Positions 1 to 5,669 of a stretch of DNA of 13,635 nucleotides are shown here, piece by piece. The DNA lies in NCBI GenBank assembly GCA_023250585.1, contig JAHFAK010000040.1, positions 1 to 13,635 of the forward strand, written 5' to 3'. Both the position numbers and the translations under genes were made by a program. The stretch comes from Deltaproteobacteria bacterium (lineage in GTDB: Bacteria; Bdellovibrionota_F; JAHFAK01). The first letter of the stretch is position 1. Every line of letters begins with the position of its first letter. Below the pieces are notes generated by a model. It was not told where the DNA came from and did no database searches. It saw only the letters and a program-made list of their open reading frames with translations.

Positions 1-721
1 GTTCGGTCTGATTATACCGATATGCATTCCCATCTCTGGTGCAACCAATGAGTGTATTTCCTTTAAAATAATATGTTGTTCTCTTTGAGCCTGTTGTGAT
101 CGTTTTATTTGGATCACTCAGAGCTTCGAGTTCCTCTTTACTGGAAGGGACTTTTAAAGATTCTGTTCGTTCATTTTCTTTTTGAAGATGAGTAGTAAGT
201 TTTATAAATAAGAGTGAGGCAGGAAAAATAATAAGATATTCTCTGGGAGCTTCACGATTTGATAAATATCCTTTAAATGGATATCGATGAGTATCGGGCT
301 TAAAGCCAGCAAATACATATTCGTACTGTTCAAAGAAGTGATCTCGAGCTTCCTCAGTTGGAAAACTCATAATATAATGAGTCTCCTCTAAGGTACATTT
401 GTAATTATGAAGGGAATCGTTTCTCCAGGGGTTTTTATTGGTTCTCTTGACTTTATAAATTGATTGAGAAAATGGTGTCTTAGCCTTATATATAATTATA
501 GGGTTAGGAACAATATGTTCAAAATGAACATCTGTTGTAATATCAGCGGTATAGGAAGATATTGATTGAGGAGACGTGTAGTACTCCGTCTGTATTTCAG
601 TTTTTGTAGGAAGGTCTTCAGAGATACCTACTGGTCTATTCCAAATATTCCCACAGGAATGAGGCGTTGCATGTAATTCTGCCCCCAGAAAAATGATTAA
701 TATAATAAAAATAAAGTTCAT
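1..721 (-). CDS. Exported protein of unknown function, C-terminus cut by window edge
   Basis: An open frame of 240 codons runs without a stop from an ATG at 721-719 off the left edge, so the C-terminus is missing. The N-terminus (MNFIFIILIIFLGAELHA) is a hydrophobic Sec signal peptide with a likely signal peptidase I site after LHA, near residue 18, so the mature protein should be periplasmic or secreted. I recognise no domain. The mature part is rich in Tyr, Thr and Lys, has scattered Cys (SCGN, YKC, IGC) and a YxFKGN segment near the visible end. An in-frame TAG three codons upstream fixes this ATG as the most upstream possible ATG. An AGGAG lies 20 nt upstream, too far for an ordinary ribosome binding site. 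The gene diverges from the thiolase-like gene. I am confident it is a gene; its function is unknown. Confidence 0.8.
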   Translation of the reverse strand, partial: MNFIFIILIIFLGAELHATPHSCGNIWNRPVGISEDLPTKTEIQTEYYTSPQSISSYTADITTDVHFEHIVPNPIIIYKAKTPFSQSIYKVKRTNKNPWRNDSLHNYKCTLEETHYIMSFPTEEARDHFFEQYEYVFAGFKPDTHRYPFKGYLSNREAPREYLIIFPASLLFIKLTTHLQKENERTESLKVPSSKEELEALSDPNKTITTGSKRTTYYFKGNTLIGCTRDGNAYRYNQTE

Positions 722-748
722 ATAATACTAAAAGTAGTTTTCTCCTAA

Positions 749-777
749 TATCTATAATAAATAACGTATTATGTCAA
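749..777 (-). promoter_or_regulatory. Sigma-70-like promoter for the leftmost exported-protein gene
   Basis: Reading the minus strand, a perfect -35 box TTGACA (777-772) is followed by -10 candidates TATAGA (756-751, 15 bp spacer) or TAGATA (754-749, 17 bp spacer). Transcription would start near 742, leaving a leader of only about 20 nt. A second TTGACA copy lies just upstream (800-795) but has no good -10 partner. Confidence 0.5.
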
Positions 778-892
778 TATTTATTTTTTTTGCATGTCAA
801 ACCAAAGTAGAAATGTCTCATAGTTGTAATAACGCATACAGGTTCTCCTACTCTCCCAATAACTGAGAAGGTGTGAAAAAATCAAGAGAGAG

Positions 893-989
893 CTCCATTT
901 TTATAAAACTGAGATTTCTCGCAGACGCTTTCAAATTGACTTCGATTTCTTTTGTGAGTAGAAAATTTCGAGTTAATATAAAAATGGAG
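893..989. repeat. 13 bp perfect inverted repeat whose right arm contains the thiolase ribosome binding site
   Basis: CTCCATTTTTATA at 893-905 is the exact reverse complement of TATAAAAATGGAG at 977-989. Similarity continues weakly on the inner side (AGTT on both). The right arm includes the GGAG of the Shine-Dalgarno sequence for the gene starting at 997. If transcription begins upstream of 893, the leader RNA could fold so as to hide this site. A candidate promoter lies inside the loop and would give a leader lacking the left arm. Confidence 0.55.
936..964 (+). promoter_or_regulatory. Candidate sigma-70 promoter for the thiolase-like gene
   Basis: TTGACT (936-941) is separated by 17 bp from TAGAAA (959-964), a 5/6 and 4/6 match to consensus. 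Predicted transcription start is near 971, about 26 nt upstream of the ATG. The ribosome binding site is GGAGG at 986-990, 6 nt before the start. Confidence 0.45.
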
Positions 990-996
990 GTATCCA

Positions 997-2355
997 ATGA
1001 TTCGATTTGGAAAAGGTAACTTACGCATTCCTCGTTTTGAGAAGCCTGTATATATTGTTGCGGGCGGTATGACTGATTTTAGAAAACGCTATCCAGAGAA
1101 AGCAACCGAAGAGCTTGTTGCTGACGCATTCAATATGACTATTCGCCACAATGATCTCAAAGTTGATATGGAAGAATTCAAGACCATGGTCAACTACTGC
1201 GTCTATTCACAATTTGCTGATCATTTCGGTGATCAATTGCTCGCGGCTTCGCGCGTTCATGATGCACTTGGTTTTGATCCCTTGGGAAATATTGAAGTGA
1301 AAACTGGAGGTGCAACCGGCGGTCATGCAATTATGGCTGCTGCGCATGCTATTGCATCAGGATATGCTACTGTAGTTCCTGTTGTTGGCTGGGAGCGCAT
1401 GGATGAAGTGCCGACAAAAGCAGGAAATTCATATATCGCTTCAGCTGCCTGCAAAAATTTTGAATCAGAACTTGGCTGGATGTATACGAGTTATTATGCA
1501 CTCATGGCTCAGCGCTATATGCATGAAAATAAAGTGTCTCGTGAGACCCTTGCAAAGATTGCGGTAAAAAATCATGGATATGCATGTTCATCGCCATTTT
1601 CGCAAAGTCCGATGAAACTGACGATTAATGAAGTTTTAGAAAATGGCATGGTTTCTGATCCACTTGCTTTTCTTGAATGCTGCCAGATGAGTGTGGGTGC
1701 TGCGGCTATTATTTTGACCGATGAAGAAACGGCATATAAACTCACTGATCATCCGATTCGGCTTACCGCAATTTGTTCAGGTACGCATACGTTGCGAACA
1801 GCTGACCGTCGACCAATGGAAATTCTGCGCCTCCCCCATGAAGATGAAAATCTTTATAAAAATTATAAATCTGAATGGCCTGGATTTACTTCATTCTTAG
1901 CAGCACGAATGGCAGCATATCTTGCCTACAATATGGCAGGCATCAAAAATCCGCTTGAAGATTTAGATGTATTAGAAACCCATGATGCATTTACGATTAG
2001 TGATATTCAAACCTATGAAGATATTGGTTTGCGGCCTTATGGGCATGGTCGCGAATTCATTGAGAGCGGCGATGCATACTTGGGAGGAAAATTACCAACA
2101 AATTTATCTGGTGGGCTCATTGGATCCATGCATTCCGTAGGTGCAACGGGTATTTTTCAAATCAATGAAATCTTCTGGCAACTCCAAGGTACATGGGCAA
2201 AATTTCATACAGATCCAAAGATGTGGGAACGATTTGGAAAGAAGATTCCCACGGATATTGAGGACCTTCAGGTAAAGAATCCGAAACGTGGTGCAGCCGT
2301 AAGTCATGCTGGTACCGGCAGTCATGTGACCGTTGCTATAATGGAGAAGGCTTAG
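997..2355 (+). CDS. SCP2-type thiolase-fold protein lacking the nucleophile cysteine (possible acyl-CoA aldolase)
   Basis: This 452-residue protein has the thiolase fold of the SCP2/lipid-transfer thiolase branch. Visible landmarks are the N-terminal active-site loop VKTGGATGG (101-109), the GWERMDEV segment (131-138), PLAFLECCQMSVGAA (222-236), the HDAF motif (329-332; HDCF in most SCP2 thiolases), NLSGGLIGSMHSVGATG (369-385, with H379 at the usual GHP His) and the C-terminal SHAGTGSH (436-443). Where thiolases carry the acylated Cys (CASG) this protein has Gly105, and the second Cys (CxG) is also absent. Ordinary thiolysis is therefore doubtful. Such proteins usually act on acyl-CoA thioesters in complex with a DUF35 partner; one is encoded at 9103. 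The start has a good GGAGG site 6 nt upstream. Thiolase-superfamily membership is firm; the reaction is inferred. Confidence 0.9.
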   Translation: MIRFGKGNLRIPRFEKPVYIVAGGMTDFRKRYPEKATEELVADAFNMTIRHNDLKVDMEEFKTMVNYCVYSQFADHFGDQLLAASRVHDALGFDPLGNIEVKTGGATGGHAIMAAAHAIASGYATVVPVVGWERMDEVPTKAGNSYIASAACKNFESELGWMYTSYYALMAQRYMHENKVSRETLAKIAVKNHGYACSSPFSQSPMKLTINEVLENGMVSDPLAFLECCQMSVGAAAIILTDEETAYKLTDHPIRLTAICSGTHTLRTADRRPMEILRLPHEDENLYKNYKSEWPGFTSFLAARMAAYLAYNMAGIKNPLEDLDVLETHDAFTISDIQTYEDIGLRPYGHGREFIESGDAYLGGKLPTNLSGGLIGSMHSVGATGIFQINEIFWQLQGTWAKFHTDPKMWERFGKKIPTDIEDLQVKNPKRGAAVSHAGTGSHVTVAIMEKA

Positions 2356-2358
2356 AAA

Positions 2359-2495
2359 CTTTAGGGGACCTCTAAAAACTACCCATCTACTTCGTTGTCC
2401 ATGCATTCGCAATCCTCACGTATTGACATATACGCTCCGGTTGCTCATGTGTGAACGCCTCGTATCTGGGCACTTTTTAGAGGTCCCCTTTAACT
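2359..2495. mobile_element. ~130 bp palindromic element 1 (MITE-like or structured repeat)
   Basis: The element begins a few bases after the thiolase-like stop codon. The outer arms are a perfect 16 bp inverted repeat, AGGGGACCTCTAAAAA at 2363-2378 and its complement at 2474-2489. Inside, an imperfect stem continues (ACCCA against TGGGC and further blocks) to a short apical hairpin with CGTAT/ATACG arms at 2419-2434 and a 6 nt loop. It is clearly GC-richer than its flanks and has no convincing coding capacity. It could be a non-autonomous transposable or REP-like element, and the fold may also end thiolase transcription, though the following T run is short. Confidence 0.65.
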
Positions 2496-2521
2496 TCTCA
2501 AAAAGCGTACTCCTTCACTTA

Positions 2522-2639
2522 TAAGGGAGTAGGAATGTTTTCACAAAGGATTTCTATCGACGTCGCTTCCATAGAAATATTAAGAACGGGGTAAGCGCGC
2601 TCGATAGAAATCCTTTGTGAAAACATTCCTACTCCCTTA
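2522..2639. repeat. Perfect 39 bp inverted repeat, palindromic element 2
   Basis: Positions 2522-2560 and 2601-2639 are exact reverse complements over 39 bp, enclosing 40 nt. The loop itself can add CGCTT/AAGCG pairs and contains ATAGAAAT, a copy of a piece of the arm. A small extra palindrome (TACTCC...GGGAGTA) straddles the left boundary. No start codon or reading frame of note lies within. Such long perfect arms are typical of MITEs and other non-autonomous elements, or of recent inverted duplication. It lies 76 bp upstream of the toxin-antitoxin pair. Confidence 0.7.
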
Positions 2640-2714
2640 CTCCCCCATTAACTGAGCTGGTACCAAAAAGCCTCATTGAATCTTTCCAGGAAAACTGCTA
2701 GTGTAAATTCTAAG

Positions 2715-3158
2715 ATGAATCTACAACAGTATCAAAAATCTTTAGAAGAAATATTCCAAAGTAATAATGTAGTTTTGGCATATCTCTTTGGATCTTATGC
2801 TACTAAAAAGGCTAATACCCTCAGTGATATTGATATTGCAGTCTTATGTGCCGAAAAAGTCGATACAATGTTGTATACAGAAATACAAATAGAACTCATT
2901 ACAACATGTATTAAGCTTTTTAAGAAAAATGAGGTTGATGTTGTTGTCCTCAATGCAGCAGCACCACTTCTTGCTTTTCAAGTAGTGAAAAATGGGGCTG
3001 TACTCTATGATCCACAAGGTAGACATCTTAATTTCAGAATCAAGACGCTTAATACTTATTACGACACGGAATATCTGCGTAATGTTCAGACCTATTATTT
3101 GAAGCAATGGATTAAACAGCAAAAGTCGAAATGGAAGGAACCGGCAGGGAAATGGTAG
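2715..3158 (+). CDS. mntA: MntA-type nucleotidyltransferase antitoxin
   Basis: This is a minimal MNT-fold nucleotidyltransferase of 147 residues, the usual size for MntA. From the ATG at 2715 it shows the catalytic GSx10DxD signature (G26, S27, D38, D40) in LFGSYATKKANTLSDIDIAVL and the third acidic position in EVDVVVLN (D75). Established knowledge: MntA antitoxins transfer AMP units from ATP to a tyrosine in the partner HEPN toxin HepT, switching off its RNase activity. The gene directly after it is a HepT. The frame extends upstream to a TTG at 2676, but the family starts close to the MNT core, so ATG 2715 is preferred. Neither start has a convincing ribosome binding site. The family call is strong; the exact start is uncertain. 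Confidence 0.88.
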   Translation: MNLQQYQKSLEEIFQSNNVVLAYLFGSYATKKANTLSDIDIAVLCAEKVDTMLYTEIQIELITTCIKLFKKNEVDVVVLNAAAPLLAFQVVKNGAVLYDPQGRHLNFRIKTLNTYYDTEYLRNVQTYYLKQWIKQQKSKWKEPAGKW

Positions 3159-3577
3159 ATAAACCTATTGCATATAAAATTCTTAAGAATCTTCGAAACT
3201 ATATTGAAAATTTACGTCCGCTACAAAATCTATCGAATGAAGAAGTCGTCAGTAGTTTTGTAACCCAAAGTGCAGTTCGCTATGGTTTATTGGTTTCTAT
3301 CCAATGTGTAATTGATGTAGGAAATCATATCCTTTCTGGAATGAATTTTGAAGCGCCAAATACATACGAAGAAGTGATAAAAAATCTTGGAAAGGCACGT
3401 ATTATTCCAACAGAGTTTGCTACTTCAATAAGCAAAATGGCGGGATTTCGAAATCTTTTGGTTCATCATTATGCAGACGTTGATTCAGAAATCGTAGCCG
3501 CTCGGCTAAAAGAAAGACTCGACGATTTTGAGAAGTTTATTGATTATATACAAAAATATTTAGAGTCTGGCTCATAA
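3152..3577 (+). CDS. hepT: HepT-type HEPN ribonuclease toxin (DUF86)
   Basis: This all-helical HEPN protein has 141 residues from the ATG at 3152. It carries the HepT signature Rx4HxY as R100-NLLV-H105-H-Y107, in the setting MAGFRNLLVHHYADVD. In the family the Arg and His form the RNase active site and the Tyr is the residue AMPylated by MntA. Other typical segments are LLVSIQCVIDVGNHIL and the C-terminal LDDFEKFIDYIQKYL helix. The ATG overlaps the mntA stop (ATGGTAG), which points to translational coupling, the normal arrangement for this pair. An in-frame ATG at 3131 would add seven residues, with no better ribosome binding site. All key residues are intact, so the pair is probably functional. 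Confidence 0.9.
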   Translation: MVDKPIAYKILKNLRNYIENLRPLQNLSNEEVVSSFVTQSAVRYGLLVSIQCVIDVGNHILSGMNFEAPNTYEEVIKNLGKARIIPTEFATSISKMAGFRNLLVHHYADVDSEIVAARLKERLDDFEKFIDYIQKYLESGS

Positions 3578-3611
3578 ATTTATTTTAGAATTTATTCATT
3601 CTAAAATAAAT
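3578..3611. terminator. Bidirectional AT-rich hairpin between convergent genes
   Basis: ATTTATTTTAGAAT (3578-3591) pairs perfectly over 14 bp with 3598-3611 around a 6 nt loop. It starts directly after the hepT stop and ends 4 nt before the stop codon of the convergent gene. The stem is almost all A and T, and no long T run follows, so termination strength is uncertain. Position and symmetry fit a shared terminator. Confidence 0.6.
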
Positions 3612-3615
3612 ATCC

Positions 3616-4473
3616 CTATTCCTTATACGCTTTCATTAATCCCATCAAAACTTCTTTAGAGTAATCAGCTGGTATTGGCCAAGTACTTTCATCTTTTCTA
3701 TCCCACAATGGATCAACTCCTTCTGACATCATCTGCAGTGAAAGAATCGCATAACTTTTACATGCATTGTAGAGCGGATGTTTTTTCTTTTTGGAAATAT
3801 CAGTGCATATTTTTTGAGCACCTTCAAACGCATATTTTCGAGTGAGAGAATTTTCGTCACGAATTCCAAATTGTAGAAGGAACCAGAGGCTTATAATGGA
3901 TTTTGAACCCATCTCAGCAAATGCCTGGGTGAGTGATTGGAAACCCCCTTGAAGAATAGTATCTTTAAATCTTTTCCTATGTGAGAGCACTTCTTTAACT
4001 ACTAATCGTATGGTTATGTCTGAATCTATAGCTACGAATAAGTAAATAAGGCCGTGAGTGAAACTTGAAGAAAGGTCTTCTAAATCTTGATAAGTAGCAT
4101 GAAATTTATTCATAATACCTTCCAATTCAGATTGAGGAATATCTGATTTTGCAACTGCCCTTGCAATATTTCCCGCAGAATTCCAGTGTAGATATCGAGT
4201 GCCAGTATCGGATGTAGTACTGCTTAAGCTCTCGTAAATTTCTTCAAGAAGTGGAGCAACAATTAGATAATCACCCTTGCGTGTATGTTCTAAGATGTCT
4301 TGAGTAGCATTGATTTGAGTATAATATTCATTTTCATAGTGCCCCAGATTTTTTTTAAAGTTTTTTACAAGTTCTATAAGACGAGGTTCTCCACCTTCAC
4401 GAGCTCTTGCGTAGGATAAAAAACTATTAGATAAGAACAGTAACATTATTAAAGTTTGTACTATTGTTTTCAT
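3616..4473 (-). CDS. Exported helical protein of unknown function
   Basis: A 285-residue protein with a clear Sec signal peptide (MKTIVQTLIMLLFLSNSFLSYARA), likely cleaved near residue 24, so periplasmic or secreted. The start is well supported: AAGGAG lies 5 nt upstream of the ATG. I recognise no family. The mature part looks mainly alpha-helical, with alternating amphipathic stretches (LVKNFKKNLGHYENEYY, LEDLSSSFTHGLIYLFVAI, SLWFLLQFGI), resembling a helical-repeat scaffold, and a basic KKKKH patch about two-thirds along. There is no lipobox, no evident catalytic motif and no other membrane span. It diverges from the TraB-like exported protein and converges on hepT. It is a real gene of unknown function. 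Confidence 0.85.
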   Translation of the reverse strand: MKTIVQTLIMLLFLSNSFLSYARAREGGEPRLIELVKNFKKNLGHYENEYYTQINATQDILEHTRKGDYLIVAPLLEEIYESLSSTTSDTGTRYLHWNSAGNIARAVAKSDIPQSELEGIMNKFHATYQDLEDLSSSFTHGLIYLFVAIDSDITIRLVVKEVLSHRKRFKDTILQGGFQSLTQAFAEMGSKSIISLWFLLQFGIRDENSLTRKYAFEGAQKICTDISKKKKHPLYNACKSYAILSLQMMSEGVDPLWDRKDESTWPIPADYSKEVLMGLMKAYKE

Positions 4474-4495
4474 GTTAGCTCCTTAATTACATTAG

Positions 4496-4524
4496 ATTAT
4501 AGCCTTACAGCAGAGACTATGCAA
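4496..4524 (-). promoter_or_regulatory. Sigma-70-like promoter for the exported helical protein
   Basis: On the minus strand a perfect -10 box TATAAT (4501-4496) is preceded at 17 bp by TTGCAT (4524-4519), a 4/6 match to the -35 consensus. The leader would be about 16-20 nt and contains the AAGGAG site. One arm of a 10 bp repeat (4513-4522) overlaps the -35 box and spacer. Confidence 0.6.
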
Positions 4525-4635
4525 AAAGCATTCCAAAATTCAAATAAATGATAACTCTATAAAATTATAGGAGAATTTTAGGTATCTTTTTTAGTATATT
4601 CGAAATAAGGAAATAATCTGCGACAGCATAGTCTC
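4513..4635. repeat. 10 bp inverted repeat pair in a divergent promoter region
   Basis: GAGACTATGC at 4513-4522 and its exact complement GCATAGTCTC at 4626-4635 flank the middle of the intergenic region between the two divergent exported-protein genes. The left copy overlaps the -35 box of the minus-strand gene; the right copy lies about 50 bp upstream of the candidate -35 of the plus-strand gene. A 10 bp match at this distance could arise by chance, so an operator role is only suggested. Confidence 0.3.
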
Positions 4636-4676
4636 ACTATTAATAAATGTAAATAAACAGGACGAAGAAGAATTAT

Positions 4677-4705
4677 TTGACAAATTGCATTATTATTAGT
4701 AGAAG
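4677..4705 (+). promoter_or_regulatory. Candidate promoter for the TraB-like gene
   Basis: A perfect TTGACA (4677-4682) is followed after 17 bp by TAGAAG (4700-4705), a weak -10 resembling the TAGAAA proposed upstream of the thiolase-like gene. Start of transcription would fall about 8-10 nt before the ATG at 4720, leaving room for only the short GGGG element. Confidence 0.4.
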
Positions 4706-4719
4706 CTAGAAACGGGGAT

Positions 4720-5502
4720 ATGTCTTACAAAAAAATAGTAACTATAATTATTCTCAACTTTTTTATGAGCACTGAAGGCAAAGTTTCCGCTCAATGTGAA
4801 AATATTTTTACAAGATTTTTCACATCGAAAATTGTCGCAGCTATTTTCCCAACGTCTAAAGAAGGATTATGGATCAGTGTAGAACATGCTTTAGACGATG
4901 GAGGTAAGAAAGAATTACAATGGGTTAAAAATAAGATTAGTGAAGAACAGCGTAAAGGGGCTAAAAGTATTGGCCTTGAATTGAGACAGGATTATGAAGA
5001 GCGTATACAAATGGGCATCAAGGTGGCATTCTTTGGCGAACTTTACCGTTTTGCCAAGGAAAATGGAATCAAAATAGTTCTATTAGAAGATCCAATCTTA
5101 TATGAAGAACAGTCCGCATTAGTTACCGCAGTAGAATTTACGAGGACCAATACTTCAATCAAGATGGTTGAGAGATTACTACAATTAAAAAGGCAAGCTC
5201 AGTCAGGATTTATTCCTCCTGAAAAATCTCTTTCTATTCATTTGGATATTCAGTTATTTACCCGAGTTCTAGAGCTGATGAAGCACTATCAAACATTAGA
5301 AAGTCTTCAAGATCTCTATAATCAACTTCAGACGAAACGAGAAGTTCATATGAGAAAAATAATAGATAAAGAAAAACCAGATATCGTTGTTATAGGAACA
5401 ATGCATACTCAAAATATTCGTAAGCAACATAAGCACGGAAAAATAAAAAAATATCGATTAGCTTTTAGTCCAGAAGCTGAAACAATTCCAATACTCAACT
5501 AA
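4720..5502 (+). CDS. Exported protein resembling the TraB/TIKI (erythromycin esterase-like) superfamily
   Basis: A 260-residue protein with an N-terminal signal peptide (MSYKKIVTIIILNFFMSTEGKVSA, cut before QC near residue 25). The mature part shows a pattern like the TraB/TIKI fold: H56 in WISVEH, a helix, then the strand and acidic motif SIGLELR (E87, R89). Further on come KIVLLED (119-124), KREVHMRKII (206-215) and DIVVIGTMH (221-229) with a GxxH ending in H229. Known members include the Wnt-cleaving TIKI metalloproteases and the pheromone regulator TraB/PrgY, where paired GxxH motifs and an E/R pair are the conserved core. Here the first motif is SVEH rather than GxxH, so assignment is tentative. 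The start has only a weak GGGG site 2 nt before ATG. A peptidase role in the periplasm is possible but unproven. Confidence 0.75.
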   Translation: MSYKKIVTIIILNFFMSTEGKVSAQCENIFTRFFTSKIVAAIFPTSKEGLWISVEHALDDGGKKELQWVKNKISEEQRKGAKSIGLELRQDYEERIQMGIKVAFFGELYRFAKENGIKIVLLEDPILYEEQSALVTAVEFTRTNTSIKMVERLLQLKRQAQSGFIPPEKSLSIHLDIQLFTRVLELMKHYQTLESLQDLYNQLQTKREVHMRKIIDKEKPDIVVIGTMHTQNIRKQHKHGKIKKYRLAFSPEAETIPILN

Positions 5503-5604
5503 GGTAATTATTTTTGGGTTTTATCAATTCTTTGAGTCTATCTTTGCATCTCATTAACCGTGAAGGTCATTCGAATGTTGACACAATATGAGTAAACTTT
5601 TGAA

Positions 5605-5645
5605 AAGGTGCCATCCACGAATTCATCTCATGTGGATGACACCTT
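5605..5645 (-). terminator. Rho-independent terminator of the TSP3-repeat lipoprotein gene
   Basis: AAGGTGCCATCCAC (5605-5618) and GTGGATGACACCTT (5632-5645) form a 14 bp stem with one mismatch and a 13 nt loop. On the minus strand the stem is followed by TTTTC, and it lies 25 nt past the lipoprotein stop codon. It may also stop plus-strand reading from the TraB-like gene, which ends about 100 nt before it. Confidence 0.8.
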
Positions 5646-5669
5646 AATCTTTCTACTACTTCTTGATTT

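Noticed and set aside
870-886. CRP-like half sites (TGTGA ... TCA) upstream of the thiolase-like gene
   Set aside because: The spacing between half sites is 5 rather than 6 and the second half is incomplete.
2104-2412. 102-codon minus-strand frame overlapping the thiolase end and element 1
   Set aside because: It lies mostly antisense to a clear coding gene and starts inside the palindromic element; its sequence has no protein-like features.
2356-2680. Possible insertion sequence with transposase
   Set aside because: The region has inverted repeats but no open frame long enough for a transposase, so only non-autonomous elements can be claimed.
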